Of a stretch of DNA of 29,832 nt, positions 16,236-24,104 are shown in pieces. Under the pieces are notes generated by a model. That model worked only from the letters and a program-made list of their open reading frames with translations, had not been told where the DNA came from and did no database searches. Both the position numbers and the translations under genes were made by a program. The stretch's first letter is position 1; each line of letters opens with the position of its first letter. The DNA comes from an uncultured Lachnospiraceae bacterium (lineage in GTDB: Bacteria > Bacillota > Clostridia > Lachnospirales > Lachnospiraceae), in the NCBI GenBank assembly GCA_945834545.1, contig CAMAHO010000006.1:1-29832 (forward strand). Reading direction: 5' to 3'.

Positions 16236-16937
16236 ATGAAATGCTATCTTTTGAATGTATTGGAGCTAGGTAAGGAGCCGGAAACCATAGAGGAGCTGAG
16301 TCTATTGATGCCCGTTTCCAGGCAGGAGAAGCTATGGAAATTAAAAAATGAGAAAGCCAAATTAGCGCATTTGGGAGTGGGCCTTCTTATGAGCTATGCA
16401 GCCTTGCTGGGAGAGACCCGGGGAGAGCCACAGAGACTCTCTGCTCATGAACTGGTGGAAGGGATACACGCTTTGCTGGAGATGACAGAAAAGCAGGACG
16501 CCAAGGAGTTGCCGGACATAAGAATCGAAAAAAAGGGGAAGCCTTATTACTGTCCTCCCTATGAGAAATTGTATTTCAATGCCTCCCATTCCGGCGATTT
16601 TATCTTTTTTGTTGTTTCCGACAGGGAAGTCGGCTGCGATTTGCAGATTATAGAGGACAGAAAACCAAAGGCTTCCTTAGCCGGTAAGATTATGACAGCA
16701 AAGGAGCTGGTCAGATATGAGGCGGTCACGGGAAGGGAGCAGGAGGGATGCTTCTATGAGGCCTGGTGCAAGCGGGAAGCTCTTGGGAAATATACAGGCG
16801 ACGGCGTAGCCGGTCTGCTGGGGAAGGAGCTTAGCTACCTCTTGCAGGAGAAAGGCTTGACAGTTTATATAATGAGACAATACCTGGATGCCTCATGGTA
16901 TTATTTTGCAGTGTGTGAGAAAGGGAAAGTAGAATGA
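16236..16937 (+). CDS. 4'-phosphopantetheinyl transferase, Sfp type
   Basis: Protein of 233 residues. Such enzymes move phosphopantetheine from coenzyme A onto a serine of acyl or peptidyl carrier proteins. Key segments are KGKPYY, FNASHSGD, REVGCDLQ (metal-binding Asp) and YEAWCKREALGKYTGDG (Trp and catalytic Glu). In Sfp the third motif is GIDIE; here the second acid is Gln, which may change metal binding. The ATG at 16236 gives a natural N-terminus but lacks a clear ribosome binding site; an in-frame GTG at 16206 lies inside the terminator and is unlikely. It overlaps the first exporter gene by four bases (ATGA), so the three genes form a coupled operon. No carrier-protein or NRPS/PKS gene is in the window. 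Confidence 0.86.
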   Translation: MKCYLLNVLELGKEPETIEELSLLMPVSRQEKLWKLKNEKAKLAHLGVGLLMSYAALLGETRGEPQRLSAHELVEGIHALLEMTEKQDAKELPDIRIEKKGKPYYCPPYEKLYFNASHSGDFIFFVVSDREVGCDLQIIEDRKPKASLAGKIMTAKELVRYEAVTGREQEGCFYEAWCKREALGKYTGDGVAGLLGKELSYLLQEKGLTVYIMRQYLDASWYYFAVCEKGKVE

Positions 16938-18673
16938 AAGGAATTTTGGTTTATCTAAAGGAGTACAAAAAAGAGGCTGTGCTGGCTCCTTTGTTTAAGC
17001 TTTTGGAAGCTTTTTTCGAATTGTTTGTTCCCTTGGTTATGGCTAATATGATTGATGTGGGAATTGCCGGAGGAGACAGACCCTATATTGTTAAAATGGG
17101 ACTTTGGCTGATTTTGTTGGCAGTGGTTGGACTGACTGCCTCGGTGACTGCTCAGTTTTTTGCCGCCAAGGCTGCAGTAGGGTTTTCCACAAAGCTCAGG
17201 GAGGTTCTCTTTGGGCATATGCAGGATTTGAACTTTACCAACATCGACCAGGTGGGCACCTCCACCATGATTACCCGAATGACCAGTGATATCAATCAGG
17301 TGCAGTCCGGGGTCAACATGGTGCTGCGACTCTTTCTGCGTTCGCCTATTATTGTGTTTGGTGCCATGATTATGGCATTTACCATCGATGTGAAATGTGC
17401 ATTGGTGTTTGTGGTAGCCATTCCGCTACTGGCTCTTGTGGTGTTTGGCATTATGGTGATCACCATTCCGCTGTACAAAAAGGTCCAGGGCGGCCTGGAT
17501 AAGGTGCTGGGAATCACCAGACAGAACCTTACCGGCGTGCGGGTGATTCGTGCTTTTGGGCAGGAAGAAAAACAGACCGCAGAGTTTGAGGAGAACAACA
17601 GGGCCTTGACTGCCGTGCAGGTGTTTGTAGGTAAAATCAGTGCCTGTATGAATCCTGTCACCTATAGTATCGTGAATGGCGCAATCATGCTGCTCATCTA
17701 TATGGGAGCAATCCAGGTACAGATTGGGAATCTGTCCCAAGGAGAGGTCATAGCAATCATCAATTATATGTCTCAGATTTTGGTGGAACTGGTGAAGCTG
17801 GCGAATCTGATTATCCTGACCACCAAGGCTGTGGCTTGTGGAGAGCGTGTGGCAGCAGTGCTTGCCACAGAAAATGAAACGCAGGGTGAGCTTCCCGGTG
17901 TATCGGACAAGGCAAAGGAGGCCTATCTGGTATTTGACAAGGTGTCCCTGACCTACAAGGGAGCAGGAGAGAAGACCCTTTCCGACATAAGCTTTCAGGT
18001 AAACAAGGGGGATACAGTGGGAGTCATTGGCGGAACCGGTTCCGGAAAAACCTCCTTAATCAACCTGATTCCCGGCTTTTATCCGGCTACAGAGGGGGCT
18101 GTCTATCTGAATGGAGAAAATATCCTTTCCCTGTCAGAAAAAGAGAGAATAGACAGGGTTGGGATTGTGCCTCAGAAGGCTGTCTTATTCAAGGGAACCA
18201 TTCGCTCAAATCTGCTTTGGGGCAAGGAGAATGCTACCGAGGAGGAAATGTGGGAGGCCCTTGGTCTTGCTCAGGCCAAAGAAGTGGTAGAAGGAAAAGA
18301 GGGAATGTTGGATGCTGTGGTTGAGCAGAAGGGCAAGAACTTCTCCGGCGGACAGAGGCAGAGATTGACCATTGCCAGAGCCCTAATCAAGAAACCGGAA
18401 ATTCTCATTCTGGATGACAGTGCTTCCGCACTGGATTATGCTACGGATGCGAAGCTTCGTCAGGCAATCAAATCCCTGGCAGGCTCTATGACGACCTTTA
18501 TTGTCTCCCAGAGAGCCTCCACCATACGATATGCAGATAAGATATTGGTGCTGGACGATGGTGAATTGGTTGGAAACGGCACCCACGAGGAACTTTTGAC
18601 AAATTGCCCTGTCTACCAGGAAATCTACTATTCCCAGTATCCTGAGGAGAGAAAGGAGGAGAAAGCAGAGTGA
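16934..18673 (+). CDS. ABC half-exporter with degenerate Walker B and H-loop
   Basis: Protein of 579 residues: a six-helix type I exporter membrane domain (about 1-310) fused to a nucleotide-binding domain. Walker A is GGTGSGKTS (Lys372), the signature is NFSGGQ (469-474) and the Walker B region is ILILDDSAS. The residue after Walker B is Asp495 instead of the catalytic Glu, and the H-loop residue is Gln526 (FIVSQRAS) instead of His. Its intact signature would complete the working site of the partner encoded next. It overlaps the transferase gene by four bases upstream and the partner by four bases downstream. Heterodimers of this type export drugs, lipids or peptides; the substrate is unknown. 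Confidence 0.93.
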   Translation: MKGILVYLKEYKKEAVLAPLFKLLEAFFELFVPLVMANMIDVGIAGGDRPYIVKMGLWLILLAVVGLTASVTAQFFAAKAAVGFSTKLREVLFGHMQDLNFTNIDQVGTSTMITRMTSDINQVQSGVNMVLRLFLRSPIIVFGAMIMAFTIDVKCALVFVVAIPLLALVVFGIMVITIPLYKKVQGGLDKVLGITRQNLTGVRVIRAFGQEEKQTAEFEENNRALTAVQVFVGKISACMNPVTYSIVNGAIMLLIYMGAIQVQIGNLSQGEVIAIINYMSQILVELVKLANLIILTTKAVACGERVAAVLATENETQGELPGVSDKAKEAYLVFDKVSLTYKGAGEKTLSDISFQVNKGDTVGVIGGTGSGKTSLINLIPGFYPATEGAVYLNGENILSLSEKERIDRVGIVPQKAVLFKGTIRSNLLWGKENATEEEMWEALGLAQAKEVVEGKEGMLDAVVEQKGKNFSGGQRQRLTIARALIKKPEILILDDSASALDYATDAKLRQAIKSLAGSMTTFIVSQRASTIRYADKILVLDDGELVGNGTHEELLTNCPVYQEIYYSQYPEERKEEKAE

Positions 18674-20400
18674 AAACCACTGTTAAAAGAGTTTTAAATT
18701 ATATAAAAAAATACTGGTTTGTGCTGCTCCTATCCTTGTTTTTAGCAATGGTAACGGTGGCACTGACACTGTATATTCCCATTTTGACAGGTAGGGCAAT
18801 CGACCAGATGCTGGGCAAAGGAGCTGTCGATATGGAAGCCATCTTCGGCATTCTGTGGAAGATAGGCGTTTCCATTCTGTTTACTGCCCTGGCGCAGTGG
18901 GTGATGAACACCTGCAATAATTACATTACCTATCATGTAGTTCAGGATATTCGAAAAGAGGCCTTTGCCAAAATCCAGATATTGCCCCTAAGCTATCTGG
19001 ATACCAAGCCTACCGGCGATTTGGTAAGCCGTGTGATTGCGGATGTGGATACCTTTGCAGATGGGCTCCTGATGGGATTTACCCAGCTGTTTACCGGTGT
19101 CCTTACCATAGGCGGAACCTTGGTGTTTATGCTGGTTACCAATGTGCCCATTGCCCTGGTGGTAGTGTGCCTGACCCCGGTTTCCTTCCTGGTAGCAAAG
19201 TTTATTGCCACCAGAACCCACGATATGTTTCACCTTCAATCAAAAACCAGGGGGGAGCAGACCTCTTTGATTGAAGAGATGATAGACAACGAGAAGATAG
19301 TAAAAAGCTTCGGCAGGGAAGGAGCAGTCAAAGAAGAATTTCGAGAAATCAATGGAAGGCTTAAGGATTGTTCCCTGAAAGCGATTTTCTTTTCCTCCTT
19401 GGTGAATCCCTGTACCCGTTTTGTCAACAGTCTGGTGTATGCAGGGGTAGGTACCTTTGGCGCCTTTTTAGAAGTAAATGGGGGCATTAGTGTAGGTACC
19501 CTGTCTTGCTTTCTAAGCTATGCAAACCAGTATACTAAGCCCTTCAATGAAATCAGCGGGGTTGTAACGGAGCTGCAGAATGCTATGGTTTGTGCAGGCC
19601 GGATTTTTGAGCTGATTGACGAAACCCCACAGGTTCCCGAGGATGAGGATGCTGTGGAGTTGACTCATGTTAAGGGAGAGGTTACCCTGCAGGATGTGAG
19701 CTTTAGTTATGTTCCCGGCCAGAAGCTCTTAGAGCAGGTATCCCTTCAGGTACAGCCGGGGCAGAGAATCGCCATCGTAGGGCCCACGGGCTGCGGCAAG
19801 ACCACATTGATTAATCTGCTCATGCGGTTTTATGATGTAAATAAGGGCTCCATCCAGGTGGACGGAACAGATATCAGACACCTGACCAGAAACAGCCTTC
19901 GCACCTCCTTCGGTATGGTTCTGCAGGAAACCTGGCTGCAGGCGGGAACGGTTTTGGATAACATTCGCATGGGAAAGCCTGAGGCTACCAGGGAAGAGGT
20001 CATAGAGGCAGCAAAGGCATCTCACGCCCACAGCTTTATCAAGCGGTTGCCGCAAGGCTATGACACGGTTATAACGGAGGATGGAGGAGCTCTGTCCCAG
20101 GGACAAAAGCAGCTGTTGTGCATTGCCAGAGTCATGCTTTGCCTGCCTCCTATGTTGATTTTGGATGAGGCTACTTCATCGATTGATACTCGAACGGAAA
20201 TCCGTATTCAAAAGGCCTTTGCCAGGATGATGGAGGGCAGAACCAGCTTTATTGTGGCACACCGATTGTCTACCATAAAGGAAGCTGATGTGATTCTGGT
20301 AATGAAGGATGGCAACATCATCGAGCAGGGAAACCACGAAAACCTGCTTGCCCAAAAGGGCTTTTATGCAAACCTGTACAACAGCCAGTTTGCAGGATAA
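18670..20400 (+). CDS. ABC half-exporter, catalytically complete partner
   Basis: Protein of 576 residues from a GTG start that overlaps the previous stop (GTGA), with AGGAGG ten bases upstream. The membrane domain (about 1-315) is followed by a nucleotide-binding domain: Walker A GPTGCGKTT (Lys377), Walker B with catalytic Glu500 (LILDEATSS) and H-loop His531 (IVAHRLST). The signature is LSQGQ (475-479) rather than LSGGQ. Together with the altered residues of the upstream protein, this gives one consensus and one degenerate ATP site, as in heterodimeric exporters such as BmrCD and TM287/288. A hairpin terminator follows 13 bases after the stop. Confidence 0.94.
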   Translation: MKTTVKRVLNYIKKYWFVLLLSLFLAMVTVALTLYIPILTGRAIDQMLGKGAVDMEAIFGILWKIGVSILFTALAQWVMNTCNNYITYHVVQDIRKEAFAKIQILPLSYLDTKPTGDLVSRVIADVDTFADGLLMGFTQLFTGVLTIGGTLVFMLVTNVPIALVVVCLTPVSFLVAKFIATRTHDMFHLQSKTRGEQTSLIEEMIDNEKIVKSFGREGAVKEEFREINGRLKDCSLKAIFFSSLVNPCTRFVNSLVYAGVGTFGAFLEVNGGISVGTLSCFLSYANQYTKPFNEISGVVTELQNAMVCAGRIFELIDETPQVPEDEDAVELTHVKGEVTLQDVSFSYVPGQKLLEQVSLQVQPGQRIAIVGPTGCGKTTLINLLMRFYDVNKGSIQVDGTDIRHLTRNSLRTSFGMVLQETWLQAGTVLDNIRMGKPEATREEVIEAAKASHAHSFIKRLPQGYDTVITEDGGALSQGQKQLLCIARVMLCLPPMLILDEATSSIDTRTEIRIQKAFARMMEGRTSFIVAHRLSTIKEADVILVMKDGNIIEQGNHENLLAQKGFYANLYNSQFAG

Positions 20401-20413
20401 CAGAACAAAACGG

Positions 20414-20457
20414 AAAACCTGGCATACTCTATAACGAGAGCATGTGAGGTTTTTCTT
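20414..20457 (+). terminator. Imperfect hairpin terminator overlapping the amidase ribosome binding site
   Basis: AAAACCT (20414-20420) pairs with AGGTTTT (20447-20453). The stem extends inward with two mismatches to CTCT/AGAG around a six-base loop, and a run of five T follows. The 3' arm holds GTGAGG, the only candidate ribosome binding site for the ATG at 20458, so folding would hide the site. Confidence 0.7.
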
Positions 20458-20982
20458 ATGGCAACAATTGTGCTGGACGCCGGCCATGGAGGAGAAAATC
20501 CCGGAGCGGTATACAACGGACGGCAGGAAAAAGATGATGTGCTGGCCCTTACCTTAAAGATTGGGGAATACTTGGAACAGGCAGGAGTGGATGTAGTCTA
20601 TACCAGGACGGAGGATGTGTTTGAAACACCGTTTCAGAAGGCCCAGGAGGGAAATGCGGCCAATGCGGATTATTTCGTGTCCATTCACCGCAATTCCAGT
20701 CCCATTCCAAACCAGTATTCCGGTGTGGAGACTCTGGTGTATAATGCCTATTCCAGAGCAGCCCGGATGGCCTTTAACATCAATGAACAGCTGGAGGAGG
20801 TAGGGTTTCAGAATCTTGGGGTAAACGAGAGAAAGAATCTGGTTGTCCTGCGACGGACCAATATGCCTGCGGTGCTGGTGGAGGTAGGCTTTATCAATAC
20901 GGATGCTGATAATACCCTTTTTGACAGCCGGTTTGACGACATTGCAAGAGCGATTGCGGATGGGATATTGGAGACCTTGTGA
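20458..20982 (+). CDS. N-acetylmuramoyl-L-alanine amidase (Amidase_3), no signal peptide
   Basis: Protein of 174 residues comprising a single Amidase_3 domain, which cuts the bond between N-acetylmuramic acid and the stem peptide of peptidoglycan. Zinc ligands are His10 (DAGHGG), Glu24 (GRQEKDD) and His77 (SIHRNSS); the catalytic Glu is Glu142 (LVEVGF). It has neither an export signal nor a cell-wall-binding domain, unlike most CwlC/CwlD-type autolysins. It may be a mother-cell or lysis-type enzyme, or leave the cell by a non-classical route. The start follows GTGAGG by eight bases, inside the preceding terminator stem. A strong terminator lies downstream, so it can be a single-gene unit. Confidence 0.9.
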   Translation: MATIVLDAGHGGENPGAVYNGRQEKDDVLALTLKIGEYLEQAGVDVVYTRTEDVFETPFQKAQEGNAANADYFVSIHRNSSPIPNQYSGVETLVYNAYSRAARMAFNINEQLEEVGFQNLGVNERKNLVVLRRTNMPAVLVEVGFINTDADNTLFDSRFDDIARAIADGILETL

Positions 20983-21055
20983 GGTTACCGGGGCGGATTT
21001 TTAGGAGAAATATACGAATCTTGCGGTGGGATTTTGACATTTTGCCGAATTGCTG

Positions 21056-21085
21056 AAAAAAGCACCTTTCAGGGTGCTTTTTTTT
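21056..21085 (+). terminator. Strong intrinsic terminator after the amidase gene
   Basis: A6GCACC (21056-21066) pairs with GGTGC plus a run of eight T (21073-21085). The loop is six bases. It separates the amidase from the xylan cluster. Confidence 0.9.
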
Positions 21086-21164
21086 GTGTGTTGTTGTATA
21101 CTTACTAGGATGGGTATTTTGTGTGCTTCTGCACAAAAACGCTATGTCAGGAAGGGGTACAACG
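21086..21164 (+). promoter_or_regulatory. Probable promoter and leader of the xylan cluster
   Basis: This gap follows a strong terminator, so the xylan genes should start their own transcript here. The best, weak candidate is TTGTTG (21091-21096) with TATTTT (21115-21120), spaced by 18. A small hairpin follows: TGTGC (21122-21126) and GCACA (21131-21135) with loop TTCT. The ribosome binding site AGGAAGGGG (21149-21157) is strong. No consensus catabolite-responsive element was recognised. Confidence 0.35.
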
Positions 21165-22328
21165 ATGACACAGAGACAATACAGAAATGTGTTTGCCGAA
21201 ATCGGAAAATCAAAGGAAGAAATTGACAAAAGATTACAGGAGATAGTGGAAGGCTTTTTCTATGGACCGGACAAGGTGTACTTTGAAGCCGGCGAAGATA
21301 TGGGCTATTTGGAGGATACGGGAAATCACGATGCCAGAACAGAGGGTATGAGCTATGGCATGATGATGTGTGTCCAGCTTGACATGAAGGAGGAGTTTGA
21401 CCGCATCTGGAAGTGGTCAAAAACCTATATGTATATGGCAGAGGGTGAGAACGAAGGGTATTTTGCCTGGTCCTGCGGATTAGACGGCAAAAAGAACGCC
21501 TATGGTCCTGCTCCCGACGGAGAAGAGTTTTATGCTATGGCCTTGTTTTTTGCCTCCCACCGATGGGGAGATGGAGAAGGCATCTATAACTATTCCAAGG
21601 AAGCCAAGGAAATTCTGCATGCCTGTATCCATAAAGGCTATGACGGAAGACCGGGAAAGCCTATGTGGAACCACGAGAACAAGCTGATTTTGTTTGTGCC
21701 GGGAATTGACTATACGGACCCTTCCTATCACCTGCCTCATTTCTATGAGCAGTTTGCAAAGTGGGCGTATGAGGAGGACAGGGCATTCTTTGCTGAGGCG
21801 GCGAAGGCCAGCAGGGAGTATCTGGTTCATGCCTGCCATCCGGTATCCGGTATGAATTCGGAATATGCAGAGTTTGATGGTTCTCCTATGAACAGACCCA
21901 TTCCCTGGAGTAAGGAGAGACACAATTGGTTTTTCTCCGATGCTTACAGAACGGCGGCAAATATTGGCTTGGACTATGAGTGGTGCAAGACAGATGTGGG
22001 ACAGATAGCAGCAGTTGCCAGACTGCAGCATACCTTAGGTGTGGTAAACAAGGAGAACCCGTACCAGATTTACGAGGTGGACGGCACTCCTCTTGGGCAG
22101 CCGGCCCTTCATCCGGTAGCGATTCTGGTTACCACAGCCCAGGCATCCTTAGCAGTGGAAGGTCCCTTGTCCCTAGACAATGAGGATGAGACCAAGAGAG
22201 TGGCTGCACAGTGGGTAGAGAAGTTCTGGCAGGAGCCTCTTCGCACCGGAGACAGAAGATATTATGACAATTGTCTGTATTTGTTTGCCTTTTTAGCTTT
22301 GAGCGGCAATTACAGGATTTGGGAATAA
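21165..22328 (+). CDS. GH8 reducing-end xylose-releasing exo-oligoxylanase
   Basis: Protein of 387 residues. The ATG at 21165 has AGGAAGGGG seven bases upstream; an upstream in-frame start at 21084 would lie in the terminator. It matches the Rex group of GH8, which releases xylose from the reducing end of short xylo-oligosaccharides by inversion. The proposed general acid is Glu60 (DARTEGMSYGM) and the proposed base is Asp259 (WFFSDAYRTA). There is no signal peptide, so it works in the cytoplasm on imported oligomers. It is the first gene of a run followed by an esterase, GH115 and GH43, all of which act on xylan. Residue roles follow the Bacillus halodurans Rex literature by motif, not by structural alignment. 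Confidence 0.92.
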   Translation: MTQRQYRNVFAEIGKSKEEIDKRLQEIVEGFFYGPDKVYFEAGEDMGYLEDTGNHDARTEGMSYGMMMCVQLDMKEEFDRIWKWSKTYMYMAEGENEGYFAWSCGLDGKKNAYGPAPDGEEFYAMALFFASHRWGDGEGIYNYSKEAKEILHACIHKGYDGRPGKPMWNHENKLILFVPGIDYTDPSYHLPHFYEQFAKWAYEEDRAFFAEAAKASREYLVHACHPVSGMNSEYAEFDGSPMNRPIPWSKERHNWFFSDAYRTAANIGLDYEWCKTDVGQIAAVARLQHTLGVVNKENPYQIYEVDGTPLGQPALHPVAILVTTAQASLAVEGPLSLDNEDETKRVAAQWVEKFWQEPLRTGDRRYYDNCLYLFAFLALSGNYRIWE

Positions 22329-22391
22329 GGTAGTTTCTATGCTTTATGGTGGAACGACTAGATAGAGAATAACAGAAAGAAGGAAAAAGAG

Positions 22392-24083
22392 ATGTTAGGA
22401 CCAAAAGCACCAAAGGACCCTACCGCTAAGGGTAGCTCCTTTTACATTTGCAGACAGAAGGATGTGTTGGGAAACCCCACACCTGACGGAAAGGGAATTC
22501 AGTTTATCTATCTGGATGATGTGCGCTTGATTACATTTGCGAAAATGGTGGGCAATATTACAGATGAAACCATGCTTGAAAAGCTGAAGACGGCTCAGGG
22601 ATTCCTGGATATGGTAGCAGGAATCGGTGTGACCATGGAGGCGGATGACCCGGATACCAATATTGATTATGTCTTCCAGATGTATGGCAAGACCAACCCC
22701 AATTTTTCAGGGGATACCATAAAAGTCAGTTGCAGACCGGACGGTATGGAGAAGATTATCTGGCTGGATGACTACACCTGGAGCGAGGAGAACAATGTAG
22801 TAGGCCAGATGCGTTTTGAATTTCCTAAGGCGGAGATGTTTGCCACAGTGGATGTAAAGCTGTATCTGAGAGAGGGCTACACGGCTCCGGAGCAGGAGGA
22901 AAGAGCGGCAATTGATGTGAATTCTCCTTACTATCAGGAGATGATGAAGAAATCCCTCCTCAATATGGGCAACTATGCCAGAGTGAAAGAGGTGTTAAAT
23001 AAGGCAAAACGGGGAGAGGAAGTGACCATGGCCTTTATCGGCGGTTCCATCACCCAGGGAGCAGGCTCCGTGCCCATCAACACCAAGAGCTATGCATATC
23101 AGACGGTTGAAAAGTGTAGAAAAGAGTTTGGAGAAAATATCAAGCTTATCAAGGCAGGAGTAGGCGGAACACCTTCCGAGCTGGGGATGATTCGATACGA
23201 TAGAGATGTGCTCCGGGAGGGCAAGGTCAATCCGGACCTGGTGGTAATCGAATTTGCTGTCAATGACGCCGGAGATGAAACCGGGGGAGTTTGCTACGAG
23301 AGCCTCATTCGAAAGGTTTTACTGCAAAATCCCAAGACTGCAGTAGTACTGATTTATGCAGTGTTTGCAGATGATTGGAATCTGCAGGACAGACTGTCTC
23401 CCATTGGCTTCCATTACGATGTGCCTATGGTCAGCACCAAGGATTCTGTGGTAGAGCAGTTCTATAAGAAGACCGGAGAGGGAAGAGTGTTATCCAAGAG
23501 TCAGTTCTTCTACGATTCCTTCCATCCCACGAATATGGGACACAATATTATGGCAGACAATCTGGTTCACTTATTCCGGGCTATTGACCAGGCGGAACCT
23601 ATGGAGGACAAGGATTATGCAAAGGTTGAGCCTTATATGGGGGCTGATTTTACCGAAGTGCATCTGATTGATAAGCATACCAATGTAGAGTTGTTAAAGG
23701 ATTTACAGATAGGGGATTTCACCGAAACCGATGAGGAGCTTCAGAGGGTGGAGATGGACGATGTCCTTCAGGGCGTTCCCCAGTTCCCTTATAACTGGCA
23801 GCATATAGCCGGTGACAAGCCCTTCTCTATGAAGATTACCTGCAAGGCTTTATTGGTAGTCAGCAAGGACACCCATGACAGAGTGGGCTCCGGCAAGGCA
23901 GTGGTTACCGTGGACGGCAAGGAAGTGCTCACCATTGACCCTCCGGCTGTAGGTTGGACCCATTGCAACGCCCAGCTGCTCTTCTCCGAAAAGGAGACAA
24001 AGGAGCATGAGGTAGTGATTTCTATGGTTCCTGGCCTTGAGGACAAGAAGCTGACGATTCTGGGCTTTGGATATGTAGAGTAA
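22392..24083 (+). CDS. Multidomain SGNH esterase, probable xylan acetyl esterase
   Basis: Protein of 563 residues. AAGGA lies seven bases before the ATG. A beta-rich N-terminal region (about 1-190) precedes an SGNH hydrolase core (about 200-405). The nucleophile is Ser219 in FIGGSITQG, with Gly in GVGGTPS (about 257-259), Asn291 in FAVNDAG, and Asp375 and His378 in YDSFHPTNMGH. A C-terminal beta-sandwich-like region (about 420-563) follows. No signal peptide is seen. Its position between GH8 and GH115 suggests removal of acetyl groups from xylo-oligosaccharides. The three-part layout recalls CE20-like or related esterases, but the exact family is not certain. The first 190 residues carry no motif I recognise. 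Confidence 0.83.
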   Translation: MLGPKAPKDPTAKGSSFYICRQKDVLGNPTPDGKGIQFIYLDDVRLITFAKMVGNITDETMLEKLKTAQGFLDMVAGIGVTMEADDPDTNIDYVFQMYGKTNPNFSGDTIKVSCRPDGMEKIIWLDDYTWSEENNVVGQMRFEFPKAEMFATVDVKLYLREGYTAPEQEERAAIDVNSPYYQEMMKKSLLNMGNYARVKEVLNKAKRGEEVTMAFIGGSITQGAGSVPINTKSYAYQTVEKCRKEFGENIKLIKAGVGGTPSELGMIRYDRDVLREGKVNPDLVVIEFAVNDAGDETGGVCYESLIRKVLLQNPKTAVVLIYAVFADDWNLQDRLSPIGFHYDVPMVSTKDSVVEQFYKKTGEGRVLSKSQFFYDSFHPTNMGHNIMADNLVHLFRAIDQAEPMEDKDYAKVEPYMGADFTEVHLIDKHTNVELLKDLQIGDFTETDEELQRVEMDDVLQGVPQFPYNWQHIAGDKPFSMKITCKALLVVSKDTHDRVGSGKAVVTVDGKEVLTIDPPAVGWTHCNAQLLFSEKETKEHEVVISMVPGLEDKKLTILGFGYVE

Positions 24084-24104
24084 CGGCAAAGAATGGAGAA
24101 GAAA

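Noticed and set aside
21084..21164. Extended N-terminus of the GH8 enzyme that looks like a hydrophobic signal
   Set aside because: It would begin inside the terminator T-run; AGGAAGGGG and the ATG at 21165 give the natural start, so it is not a signal peptide.
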